A DNA stretch of 64,000 nucleotides from Cereibacter_A azotoformans (GTDB lineage: Bacteria > Pseudomonadota > Alphaproteobacteria > Rhodobacterales > Rhodobacteraceae): the NCBI RefSeq assembly GCF_003050905.1, contig NZ_QAOT01000007.1. One strand, written 5' to 3'. The position numbers and the translations under genes were made by a program. A model generated the notes under the pieces. That model saw only the letters and a program-made list of their open reading frames with translations. It did no database searches and was not told the origin of the DNA. Shown piece after piece: positions 54,269-61,622 of the stretch (its first letter is position 1; every line of letters starts with the position of its first letter).

Positions 54269-54308
54269 GCCCGACCCAACGGGTCGGGCGGGGGGCGCGC
54301 AGCCCCCC
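54269..54308. terminator. Tandem hairpins between mutS and grpE
   Basis: Two adjacent stem-loops lie between convergent genes: GCCCGACCC/GGGTCGGGC with a 3-nt loop (54269-54289), then GGGGGGC/GCCCCCC with a 5-nt loop (54290-54308). They directly follow CAAATATCCCG. Similar TTCAAATATCCC-plus-hairpin units are common in Rhodobacterales intergenic DNA (from memory), so it may be a dispersed bidirectional terminator. Confidence 0.7.
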
Positions 54309-54325
54309 TCCGACATCGGCCCGGC

Positions 54326-54862
54326 TCAGGCGCCGGTGTTCGACGACACGCCCACCTGCGCGGGACGCAGCAGCCGGTCATGGATCATGAAGCCCTCGGT
54401 CATCACCTGGATGATCTGGCCGGCCTTGGTGCCGGGCACCGGAGCCTCGAACATCGCCTGATGCTGCTGCGGGTCGAACGTGTCGCCGACCTGCGGCGTG
54501 ATCGGCCGCACGCCATGCTTGTTCATCACGTTGCGCAGCTCGCGAAGCGTGAGTTCCACCCCCTCGATCAGCGCCGCGGCGGCGGCCCGCTGCTCGTCCC
54601 CGGCCACCTCGAGCGCGCGGCTCAGGTTGTCATAGACCGGCAACAGGTCGCGCGCGAGGCGCGTGCCGCCATATTGCTCGGCCTCGCGCCGGTCGCGGTC
54701 GGCCCGCTTGCGGCTGTTCTCGGCATCGGCCAGCGCGCGCATGAAGCGGTCGCGCAGCTCGTCGCGCTCGGCGCGCAGCACCTCGAGCTCGTCGATCTCG
54801 GGCGCCTCCGCCAGTTCCGGCGCATCCACACTCTCGTCCCGGGGTGCCTGGTCCTCGGCCAT
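54326..54862 (-). CDS. grpE: GrpE nucleotide-exchange factor for DnaK
   Basis: A 178-residue protein. The acidic N-terminus leads into a long coiled coil (LEVLRAERDELRDRFMRALADAENSRKRADRDRREAEQYG) and the C-terminal beta domain with VLRELRNVMNKHGVRPI-like sequence, FDPQQHQAMFEAP and the GFMIHDRLLRPAQVGVS motif. It releases ADP from DnaK. I chose MAEDQAPRD because AAGGAAAG precedes it. An alternative ATG at 54895 would overlap the hrcA stop by 4 nt and add 11 residues. It lies directly after hrcA, as often found. Confidence 0.93.
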   Translation of the reverse strand: MAEDQAPRDESVDAPELAEAPEIDELEVLRAERDELRDRFMRALADAENSRKRADRDRREAEQYGGTRLARDLLPVYDNLSRALEVAGDEQRAAAAALIEGVELTLRELRNVMNKHGVRPITPQVGDTFDPQQHQAMFEAPVPGTKAGQIIQVMTEGFMIHDRLLRPAQVGVSSNTGA

Positions 54863-54891
54863 CTCGTCTTTCCTTGCGTTCGTCATGCTCG

Positions 54892-55962
54892 TCATCCCTT
54901 GCCGCGGTCGGACACCAGCCGACCCACCAGCTGCGCCGTGTAATCGACGATCGGCACGATGCGCCCGTAGTTGAGCCGCGTCGGACCGATCACGCCAATG
55001 GCGCCGATGATCTTTCGATCCGCGTTCATATAGGGAGAGACCACCAGAGAGGAACCCGAAAGTGAGAAAAGCTTGTTTTCCGAGCCGATGAAAATGCGCA
55101 CGCCCTCGCCCTCCTCGGCCAGTTCGAGGAACTCGGCGATGTCGCGCTTGCGCTCCAGATCGTCGAAGAGCGTTCGGATCCGCTCGAAATCAGCCGCCTC
55201 GGTCGATCCCTCCAGGAGGTTGGCGCGCCCCCGCACGATCAGGCGCTCGGACTGCTCGCCCGGGTTCTCCCACACGGCAAGGCCACTCTGGACCAGATCA
55301 TGCGCCAGCGCGTCGATCTCCCGCCGGCGCCGGGAAATCTCATGACCGATGGTCTGGCGCATGTCGGCCAGCGTCCGGCCCTCGACCAGCGCGTTGAGGA
55401 AGTTCGCCGCCTCCCGCATCGAGGAGGCGGTCTGGCCCGGCGGCGGGCGGAAGACGCGGTTCTCGACATGGCCATCGGCGAAGACCAGCACGACCAGCGC
55501 CCGGTCGGCCCCGAGGCTCACGAATTCGATATGGCGGATCGGCGCCTCGTGCTTGGGCGACAGGACGAGGCTGGCACCGTGGGTGATCGAGGAGAGCGTC
55601 GCCCCCACCCGGTCGAGCAGCGACACCACGTCATGCTCGTTCCCGCCCATCGTGGCGTCGATCCGCTCGCGGTCCTCGTCCGAGACGGTGCCGACCTCGA
55701 GCAGCCCGTCCACGAACATCCGCAGGCCCAGCTGCGTCGGGATCCGCCCCGCCGAGACATGCGGACTGTCCAGCAGGCCCAGATATTCCAGATCCTGCAT
55801 CACGTTGCGGATGGTGGCCGCGCTGACCTTCTCGGTCATGTGGCGTGTCAGGGTGCGCGATCCCACCGGATCGCCCGAGGCGAGATAGCCCTCGACCACG
55901 CGCCGGAACACCTCGCGCGAGCGGTCATTCATCTCGGATAGCATCTTGCTGCCTTGACTCAT
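54892..55962 (-). CDS. hrcA: Heat-inducible repressor HrcA
   Basis: A 356-residue repressor. The N-terminal winged helix shows MNDRSREVFRRVVEGYLASGDPVGSRTL and VSAATIRNVMQDLEYLGLLDSPHVSAGRIPT; the C-terminal domain holds SLVVSPYMNADRKIIGAIGVIGPTRLNYGRIVP. HrcA normally binds CIRCE elements at groES-groEL and sometimes its own promoter. I see no CIRCE (TTAGCACTC-n9-GAGTGCTAA) in the 132-bp region shared with rph. The ATG at 55962 is used; GTG at 55965 is one codon earlier. Confidence 0.94.
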   Translation of the reverse strand: MSQGSKMLSEMNDRSREVFRRVVEGYLASGDPVGSRTLTRHMTEKVSAATIRNVMQDLEYLGLLDSPHVSAGRIPTQLGLRMFVDGLLEVGTVSDEDRERIDATMGGNEHDVVSLLDRVGATLSSITHGASLVLSPKHEAPIRHIEFVSLGADRALVVLVFADGHVENRVFRPPPGQTASSMREAANFLNALVEGRTLADMRQTIGHEISRRRREIDALAHDLVQSGLAVWENPGEQSERLIVRGRANLLEGSTEAADFERIRTLFDDLERKRDIAEFLELAEEGEGVRIFIGSENKLFSLSGSSLVVSPYMNADRKIIGAIGVIGPTRLNYGRIVPIVDYTAQLVGRLVSDRGKG

Positions 55963-56094
55963 CACCCAGCCTTCAAGCGACTGCCGACTTTAGCGAGGCG
56001 GCTTGGTGCCCGTCAATCGGGCTGGCCTTCACTAAGGGTTGCATCTGCGCGCGCGGGCGGCCTATCTGGCCCGGTTCCAGACATGAGGTTTTCC

Positions 56095-56808
56095 ATGCGT
56101 CCTTCCGGCAGAAAGCTCGACCAGATGCGGTCGGTGTCCATCGAGCCCAACGTGATGAAACATGCCGAGGGCTCGTGCCTCATCCGCATGGGCGAGACGC
56201 ATGTGCTCTGCTCGGCCTCGATCGAGGACAAGCCGCCGCCGTTCCTGAAGAACACGGGCCTCGGCTGGGTGACGGCCGAATACGGGATGCTGCCGCGCGC
56301 CACCACCTCGCGCAACCGGCGCGAAGCCACCGCCGGCAAACAGAGCGGCCGCACGCAGGAGATCCAGCGCCTGATCGGCCGCGCGCTGCGCGCCGGCATC
56401 GACCGCTCGGCGCTGGGTGAGCGGCAGATCGTGATCGACTGCGACGTGCTGCAGGCCGACGGCGGCACCCGCTGCGCCTCGATCACAGGCGGGTGGGTCG
56501 CGCTGCGGCTGGCCGTCAACAAGCTGCTCAAGGCCGGGATCGTGGTCTCGGACCCGATCGTGGATCACGTCGCGGCCGTCTCTTGCGGGATCTACGCCGG
56601 CCAGCCGGTCCTTGACCTCGACTATGCCGAGGATTCCACCGCCGGCACCGATGGCAACTTTGTCCTGACCGGCCGGCAGCGGCTGATCGAGGTGCAGATG
56701 TCGGCCGAGGGCGCCAGCTTCTCGCGGGACGAGATGGGCCAGCTGCTCGACCTGGCCGAGGCGGGCATCGCCGATCTGGTGGCGGCGCAGAAGGCGTCGC
56801 TCGGATGA
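56095..56808 (+). CDS. rph: Ribonuclease PH
   Basis: A 237-residue phosphorolytic exoribonuclease trimming tRNA 3' ends. The family start MRPSGRKLDQMRSVSIEPN, the SVIVEFGDTHVLC equivalent GSCLIRMGETHVLCSAS, GWVTAEYGMLPRAT, SGRTQEIQRLIGRALRA and IDCDVLQADGGTRCASITG are all present, including the phosphate-binding Arg residues. The ATG at 56095 gives the conserved N-terminus; the open frame extends back over hrcA as shadow. It overlaps rdgB by 4 nt and is divergent from hrcA. Confidence 0.96.
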   Translation: MRPSGRKLDQMRSVSIEPNVMKHAEGSCLIRMGETHVLCSASIEDKPPPFLKNTGLGWVTAEYGMLPRATTSRNRREATAGKQSGRTQEIQRLIGRALRAGIDRSALGERQIVIDCDVLQADGGTRCASITGGWVALRLAVNKLLKAGIVVSDPIVDHVAAVSCGIYAGQPVLDLDYAEDSTAGTDGNFVLTGRQRLIEVQMSAEGASFSRDEMGQLLDLAEAGIADLVAAQKASLG

Positions 56809-57416
56809 CGCGGACGTTCTCGGGCGACCGGCTGCTGGTCGCCACGCACAACAAGGGCAAGCTCGAGGAGATCCAGCATCTCTTCGAGCCCTTGGGGATT
56901 GCGGTCGTCTCGGCGGGTGAACTGGGCCTGCCCGAGCCGGAGGAGACCGAAACCACCTTCGTGGGCAACGCCCGCATCAAGGCCCATGCCGCGGCGAAGG
57001 CGGCCGGCATGGTGGCGCTGGCCGACGATTCCGGCATCACCATCGACGCGCTCGACGGGGCGCCGGGCGTCTATACGGCCGACTGGGCCATGACACCCAC
57101 GGGTCGGGATTTCGTCAAGGCGATGACCGACACATGGGCGAAGCTCGAGACGGCGAACGCCCCCTTCCCGCGCAAGGCGCAGTTCCGCTGCACGCTGGTT
57201 CTGGCCTGGCCCGACGGGCACGACGAGGTGTTCGAGGGCGTGATGCCCGGACAGGTCGTCTGGCCGATGCGCGGCGATCAGGGCCACGGCTACGATCCGA
57301 TCTTCCAGCCCGACGGCAGCGATCTGACCTTTGGCGAAATGGACCGCTGGGAAAAGAACCAGATCAGCCACCGCGCCCGCGCCTTCCGCAGCCTGATGGC
57401 GGGGTGCTTCACGTGA
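56805..57416 (+). CDS. rdgB: RdgB/HAM1-type non-canonical purine NTP pyrophosphatase
   Basis: A 203-residue house-cleaning enzyme that hydrolyses dITP/XTP to monophosphates. The substrate loop LLVATHNKGKLEEI is at the N-terminus, then ETETTFVGNARIKAHAAAKAAG, the catalytic ALADDSGITIDAL, and GYDPIFQPDG with FGEMDRWEKNQISHRARAF. It overlaps rph by 4 nt and the next gene by 4 nt (GTGA). A parS-like palindrome overlaps its last codons. Confidence 0.95.
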   Translation: MTRTFSGDRLLVATHNKGKLEEIQHLFEPLGIAVVSAGELGLPEPEETETTFVGNARIKAHAAAKAAGMVALADDSGITIDALDGAPGVYTADWAMTPTGRDFVKAMTDTWAKLETANAPFPRKAQFRCTLVLAWPDGHDEVFEGVMPGQVVWPMRGDQGHGYDPIFQPDGSDLTFGEMDRWEKNQISHRARAFRSLMAGCFT

Positions 57417-57420
57417 AACG
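57405..57420. promoter_or_regulatory. Degenerate parS site at the rdgB/ridA junction
   Basis: TGCTTCACGTGAAACG matches 14 of 16 positions of the consensus TGTTTCACGTGAAACA, keeping the central TTCACGTGAA palindrome intact. It covers the last codons and stop of rdgB and the GTG start of the next gene. It is about 4.2 kb from the perfect site in rsmG. ParB binding is inference. Confidence 0.55.
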
Positions 57421-57787
57421 GATTTCCAGCGGTTCGCCCTTCGAGGCTGCGATGGGCTATTCCCGCGCCGTGGTGAAGGGCAACTGGTGCTTCGTCGCGG
57501 GCACTACGGGCTATGACTATGCCACCATGACCATGCCCGAGGGCGTGGCCGAGCAGGCCCGGAACTGCCTTGGCACCATCGCACGGGTTCTTGATGAGGC
57601 CGGTTTCTCGATGGCCGACATCGTGCGGGTGCAGTATACCGTCACCGACGCGGCGCTGATCGAGGCGCTGGCCCCCGTTCTGGGGGACGTGCTGGGCGAG
57701 ATCCGTCCGGCCGCGACCATGGTCATCGCCGGGCTGATCCGCCCCGAGATGCTGGTCGAGATCGAGGTGACGGCCTTCAAGGGGTAG
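57413..57787 (+). CDS. RidA/YjgF-family protein (Rid group, catalytic Arg apparently absent)
   Basis: A 124-residue trimeric-type Rid protein: KRISSGSPFEAAMGYSRAV, WCFVAGTTGYDYATMTMPEGVAEQARNCLGTIARVLDEAGFSMADIVRVQYTVTD and ATMVIAGLIRPEMLVEIEVTA. In RidA proper, imine deaminase activity needs an Arg in the segment before LVEIE (VARLPKD...). Aligned by eye, that position here is Leu in AGLIRPEM, with the Arg shifted by two, so deaminase activity is doubtful. The start is GTG at 57413 inside a parS-like site; the longer frame is an rdgB shadow. Confidence 0.82.
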   Translation: MKRISSGSPFEAAMGYSRAVVKGNWCFVAGTTGYDYATMTMPEGVAEQARNCLGTIARVLDEAGFSMADIVRVQYTVTDAALIEALAPVLGDVLGEIRPAATMVIAGLIRPEMLVEIEVTAFKG

Positions 57788-57789
57788 CG

Positions 57790-58947
57790 ATGGACGACTG
57801 GCGGAACGGCGGCTTCGGGCTTTACCTGCACTGGCCGTTCTGTCAGTCGAAATGCCCCTACTGCGACTTCAATTCCCACGTCGCGGCCACCATCGACCAG
57901 AGCCGCTGGCAGCGGGCCTACCTGTCCGAAATCCGCCGTCTGGGCAACGAGACCGAAGGACGGGTGCTGAACTCGGTCTTCTTCGGCGGCGGCACGCCCT
58001 CGCTGATGGAGCCCGAGCTGGTGGCCGCCATCCTCGAGACGGTGCGGGCCACCTGGCCGCTTGCCAACGATCTGGAAGTGACACTTGAGGCCAACCCCGG
58101 ATCGGTCGAGGCTGGCCGCTTCCGCGGCTTCCGCGACGCCGGCGTCAACCGGATCTCGATGGGGATACAGGCGCTGAACGACGCCGACCTCCGCCAGCTC
58201 GGGCGGCTGCATACGGTGGCCGAGGCGCGCGCGGCCTTCGACGTGGCGCGCGCGACCTTCGACCGGGTGAGCTTCGACCTGATCTATGCCCGGCAGGACC
58301 AGTCACTCGCGGACTGGCGACAGGAACTGTCGGAGGCGCTGGCCATGGCGGCGGATCACCTCTCGATGTATCAGCTCACGATCGAGGACGGCACGGCCTT
58401 TGGCGAGCGGTTCAAGCGCGGCAAGCTGAGAGGCCTGCCGGAAGAGGAACTGTCGGCCGACATGTATGCGCTGACGCAGGATCTGTGCGACGCGGCCGGC
58501 CTGCCCGCCTACGAAATCTCGAACCACGCACAACCGGGCGCCGAATCACGCCACAATCTGATCTACTGGCGGGGCGGCGACTATGCCGGAGCCGGCCCCG
58601 GCGCTCATGGTCGCGTCAGTCTGGCGACCGGCCGCTGGGCAACGGAGGCACCAAAAGCGCCCGGCGGATGGCTGGAACGTGTCGAACGCGACGGAAACGG
58701 CGAGCTGCCGCGCGTAAGGCTGGACCGCGAGGACCATGCGCTGGAATATCTGATGATGGCGCTGCGATTGCGCGAGGGCCTGGACAGCGAGCGTCATGCC
58801 GCGCTGGCCGGGCGACCACTGGACGAGCGGCGGGTCACCGACCTGCAGGAGATGGGCATGATCGAAACAGACGGCGCGCGGCTGCGCGCAACCACCCGGG
58901 GCCGCATGGTCCTGAACTCCGTCATCGCCTCATTGGCGGGTGAGTGA
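57790..58947 (+). CDS. hemW: Radical SAM protein HemW (HemN-like)
   Basis: A 385-residue radical SAM protein. The 4Fe-4S motif is PFCQSKCPYCDFNSH (C-x3-C-x2-C), followed by FFGGGTPSLMEPE and LEANPGSVEAGRFRGFRDAGVNRISMGIQALND. The C-terminal HemN_C domain includes YEISNHAQPGAESRHNLIYWRGGDYAGAGPGAHGR. HemW proteins act as haem chaperones rather than as coproporphyrinogen oxidases (family knowledge). It starts 2 nt after the Rid gene, within rph-rdgB-rid-hemW-DUF454. Confidence 0.94.
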   Translation: MDDWRNGGFGLYLHWPFCQSKCPYCDFNSHVAATIDQSRWQRAYLSEIRRLGNETEGRVLNSVFFGGGTPSLMEPELVAAILETVRATWPLANDLEVTLEANPGSVEAGRFRGFRDAGVNRISMGIQALNDADLRQLGRLHTVAEARAAFDVARATFDRVSFDLIYARQDQSLADWRQELSEALAMAADHLSMYQLTIEDGTAFGERFKRGKLRGLPEEELSADMYALTQDLCDAAGLPAYEISNHAQPGAESRHNLIYWRGGDYAGAGPGAHGRVSLATGRWATEAPKAPGGWLERVERDGNGELPRVRLDREDHALEYLMMALRLREGLDSERHAALAGRPLDERRVTDLQEMGMIETDGARLRATTRGRMVLNSVIASLAGE

Positions 58948-58948
58948 C

Positions 58949-59302
58949 ATGCGGCTGCTGTGGGTCTCGGCCGGTCTCACGTCGCTGGGGCTCGGAACGC
59001 TCGGCATCTTCCTGCCGCTGCTTCCGACCGTACCGTTCCTGCTGCTGGCAGCCTTCTGCTTCGCCCGCTCGTCCGAGCGGTTGCATCACTGGCTGGTCAC
59101 CCACCCCGTCCTGGGGCCGCCGATCCAGGATTGGCAACGTTCGGGCGCCATCTCGATCAAGGGCAAGCGGATGGCCACCGTGTCGATGCTGGCGGTCTTC
59201 GGCTTTTCGGTCGGGATGGAGCTTCGCCCGGCCATCCTCGCCGTTCAGGCGGCCGTGCTCTGCGCCACCAGCATATTCATATGGACCCGTCCCTCGGCAT
59301 GA
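58949..59302 (+). CDS. DUF454 (YbaN-type) small membrane protein
   Basis: A 117-residue protein with hydrophobic segments at about residues 6-40 (SLGLGTLGIFLPLLPTVPFLLLAAFCF) and 80-112. The signature ARSSERLHHWLVTHPVLGPPIQDWQR is the DUF454 hallmark. Its function is unknown. ATG at 58949 is used; GTG at 58940 lies in the hemW stop region. The 3' end overlaps the convergent parB gene by 26 nt. Confidence 0.85.
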   Translation: MRLLWVSAGLTSLGLGTLGIFLPLLPTVPFLLLAAFCFARSSERLHHWLVTHPVLGPPIQDWQRSGAISIKGKRMATVSMLAVFGFSVGMELRPAILAVQAAVLCATSIFIWTRPSA

Positions 59303-60179
59303 CCGAGAGGGTGCGGCAGAGCGTGTCCAGATCGTCGAGCGTGTTGTAGCGGATCGTCAGGCGCCCGCTTTCTCCACCCGGCTCGTGATCGATCGTGACC
59401 GCCATCTTGAGATTGGCCGAAAGATCGGCCTCCAGAGCCCGCGTATCCGCATCCTTCTCGCGCCCACCGCGCGGGGCGCTCGGCTTCCGCTTGTCGGTGG
59501 CGCCCCGGGCGAGCCGCTCGGTGTCACGGACCGACAGGTTCCGCGAGATCACCTGACGCGCCAGATCCGAGGCGTTCGGCGTTGTGATCAGGGCGCGCGC
59601 ATGGCCCGCCGTCAGCTTCCCCTCACGCAGCCAGCCTTGGACTTCGTCAGGAAGTTGAAGCAATCTCAACAGGTTAGCGATGTGAGAGCGGCTTTTGGAG
59701 AGCGCCTCGGCCAGCTTTTCCTGCGTATGGCCAAACCGGTCCATCAGCTGACGGTAGCCCATGGCCTCTTCGATCGCGTTGAGATCCGCGCGCTGGATGT
59801 TCTCGATGATCGCAACCTCGAGAACCTCGGTGTCGTCGAACTCGCGCACGATGACGGGCAGCTCATGCACCTGCGCAAGCTGGGACGCACGCCAGCGCCG
59901 CTCACCCGCCACGATCTCGTAGCGGTCGGTCTCGGGGATCGGTCGGACGATCAGCGGCTGGATGACGCCCTTCTGCCGGATCGATGCCGCCAGATCCTCC
60001 AGCGCCTCCGGGCCAAAATCACGGCGCGGCTGGTTGGGGTTGGGAACCAGCTTCTCGACAGGCACCAGAAGGTCTGCGCGACGGCCGGCGCCCTGCCCCG
60101 GATCAACCTCCACCTGAATGTCTGCCATCAAGGCGGACAGGCCGCGGCCGAGCCCCCGACGTTCCATCTTTCTCTCCAT
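59277..60179 (-). CDS. parB: Chromosome partitioning protein ParB
   Basis: A 300-residue parS-binding CTPase. The N-terminus MERKMERRGLGRGLSALMAD is the ParA-interacting region. Then come PNPNQPRRDFGPEALEDLAASI, the CTP-binding motif EIVAGERRWRASQLA, the ENIQRADLNAIEEA motif and the helix-turn-helix GHTQEKLAEALSKSRSHIANLLRLL. The C-terminal dimerisation domain ends the protein. It begins 2 nt past the parA stop. Two perfect and one degenerate parS sites lie in the window. Confidence 0.96.
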   Translation of the reverse strand: MERKMERRGLGRGLSALMADIQVEVDPGQGAGRRADLLVPVEKLVPNPNQPRRDFGPEALEDLAASIRQKGVIQPLIVRPIPETDRYEIVAGERRWRASQLAQVHELPVIVREFDDTEVLEVAIIENIQRADLNAIEEAMGYRQLMDRFGHTQEKLAEALSKSRSHIANLLRLLQLPDEVQGWLREGKLTAGHARALITTPNASDLARQVISRNLSVRDTERLARGATDKRKPSAPRGGREKDADTRALEADLSANLKMAVTIDHEPGGESGRLTIRYNTLDDLDTLCRTLSVMPRDGSI

Positions 60180-60181
60180 TC

Positions 60182-61003
60182 CTACGCGGGTTCCTGTTGG
60201 GCCGCAAACTTGTGCCGGGCGGCAATCTCGCGTGTCAGTGCCCGGTAGGCCTCACTGCCCTTTGATGCGGGATCGTAGGCAAGCACCGGAAGCGCGTAGG
60301 ACGGCGCCTCACTGACCCGCACGTTCCGCGGAATCATGGTGCGAAACACGAGGTCCCCCAGGTTCTGCCGCGCGTCTCCCTCAACAAGTTGCGAGAGGTT
60401 GTTGCGCTTGTCATACATCGTGAGAAGCACGCCCTCGATCTTCAACGCCGGATTGGCGGTGCTGCGCACCTCGCGAATCGTCAGCATGAGTTGCGACAGA
60501 CCCTCAAGGGCGAAAAACTCGCTCTGCAGAGGCACGAGCACCGAATCGCATGCGATCAGAGCATTCACGGTCAGCAGGCTCAGGGAGGGCGGACAGTCGA
60601 TCAGGATGTAGTCGAAACCGAACGTCCCCATCGCTGGCTGCCTCAGCGCCTCGCGGAGAAGCTGGCTTCGCTTTTCGTTTGCCGCAAGCTCGATATCCGC
60701 CGAGGCGAGATCCGCGTTGGCGGGACAGATAAAAAGCGTCTCGACCCGCGTCGGCTGAATGACCTCGGCCAGATCCGGCTGGTCCAGGATCAGATCGTAG
60801 CTGGTCTTGAGCCGGCTGCCGACGTCGATGCCAAGCCCGGTTGAGGCATTGCCCTGAGGGTCGAGATCCACGACCAGAATCCGCGCACCCAGCTCGGCGA
60901 GTCCCGCGGCGAGATTGATCGCCGTTGTTGTCTTGCCGACCCCTCCCTTCTGGTTGGCAATCGCCATGATGCGCGGCTTTGCGGGGCGGATCGTCTCAGA
61001 CAT
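60182..61003 (-). CDS. parA: Chromosome partitioning ATPase ParA (Soj)
   Basis: A 273-residue deviant Walker ATPase. The P-loop is ANQKGGVGKTTTAIN with the deviant Lys, followed by LVVDLDPQGNASTGLG, DYILIDCPPSL and PLQSEFFALEGLSQLM. It forms a nucleoid-bound dimer that drives ParB-parS complexes apart at segregation. No N-terminal DNA-binding extension is present, as expected for chromosomal Soj. It overlaps rsmG by 8 nt and is followed by parB. Confidence 0.97.
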   Translation of the reverse strand: MSETIRPAKPRIMAIANQKGGVGKTTTAINLAAGLAELGARILVVDLDPQGNASTGLGIDVGSRLKTSYDLILDQPDLAEVIQPTRVETLFICPANADLASADIELAANEKRSQLLREALRQPAMGTFGFDYILIDCPPSLSLLTVNALIACDSVLVPLQSEFFALEGLSQLMLTIREVRSTANPALKIEGVLLTMYDKRNNLSQLVEGDARQNLGDLVFRTMIPRNVRVSEAPSYALPVLAYDPASKGSEAYRALTREIAARHKFAAQQEPA

Positions 61004-61622
61004 GAGCCATGGCCTTCAGCTTCAGGATGACAGCGCTGGGATCGGTGACGCTCGGATGAATCTCTGGCTCCATGTTCCACGAAAGGCGCGCCGCCGCAAT
61101 CTCGGACGCATGGTTGGCGCCCTTCGGGAAGAGGCACATGCCCTCTGGCGCAAGATGAGGCGCCGCGAGGGCGCACAGGTCCGTGAGGGGGGCGAGTGCC
61201 CGGGCGCTGATGACGTCCGCGCGCTGTGGAGGCAGTTGTTCCACGCGCGCAGCGTGGACTGTCACGTTGAGACAGAGGGTCCGGGCCGCAGTGCGAAGAA
61301 AGGTTGCTTTTCGCTGATCCGATTCGACCAGAACGAATCGAGACTCGGGCGCCTTTTCGGTGGCTATCGTGGCCAAGACGATACCGGGAAGTCCGCCGCC
61401 GCTTCCGAGGTCAAGCCAGGTACCAAACGGCGCCGCCCGGAGACCCCAAAGCTGAGCCGAATCCTGGATGTGCCGGATCCAGATCTGCCCTTCGGTGGAT
61501 CTGCCGATCAGGTTGATCGCGCTGTTCCACTTGCGGACAAGATCCGCATATTGCTCGAGCTTTCCCAGTGTTTCACGTGAAACATTCAGCGCCTCGGCGA
61601 CTTTGAAATCATCCTCTGTCAT
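60996..61622 (-). CDS. rsmG: 16S rRNA m7G527 methyltransferase RsmG (GidB)
   Basis: A 208-residue SAM-dependent methyltransferase for G527 of 16S rRNA. SAM-binding motif LDLGSGGGLPGIVLA is at about residue 68, with HIQDSAQL before it and ARALAPLTDLCALAAP after. The N-terminal segment ALNVSRETLGKLEQY includes VSRET, encoded by the parS palindrome at 61569-61584. It overlaps the mnmG stop by 4 nt and the parA start by 8 nt. Confidence 0.95.
   Translation of the reverse strand: MTEDDFKVAEALNVSRETLGKLEQYADLVRKWNSAINLIGRSTEGQIWIRHIQDSAQLWGLRAAPFGTWLDLGSGGGLPGIVLATIATEKAPESRFVLVESDQRKATFLRTAARTLCLNVTVHAARVEQLPPQRADVISARALAPLTDLCALAAPHLAPEGMCLFPKGANHASEIAAARLSWNMEPEIHPSVTDPSAVILKLKAMAHV
61569..61584. 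promoter_or_regulatory. parS site inside rsmG
   Basis: A perfect match to TGTTTCACGTGAAACA, a 16-bp palindrome bound by ParB. It lies within rsmG codons for NVSRET. parS embedded in gidB is established for several bacteria. Together with the site at 63477 it marks the origin-proximal centromere. Confidence 0.92.

Noticed and set aside
55963..56094. CIRCE element or heat-shock promoter between hrcA and rph.
   Set aside because: No TTAGCACTC/GAGTGCTAA arms and no convincing CTTGAAA...CCCCAT pair.
61070..61090. TGTTCCACGAAAGG as a further parS site.
   Set aside because: The central CACGTG palindrome is broken (CACGAA), so it lacks the core needed for ParB.
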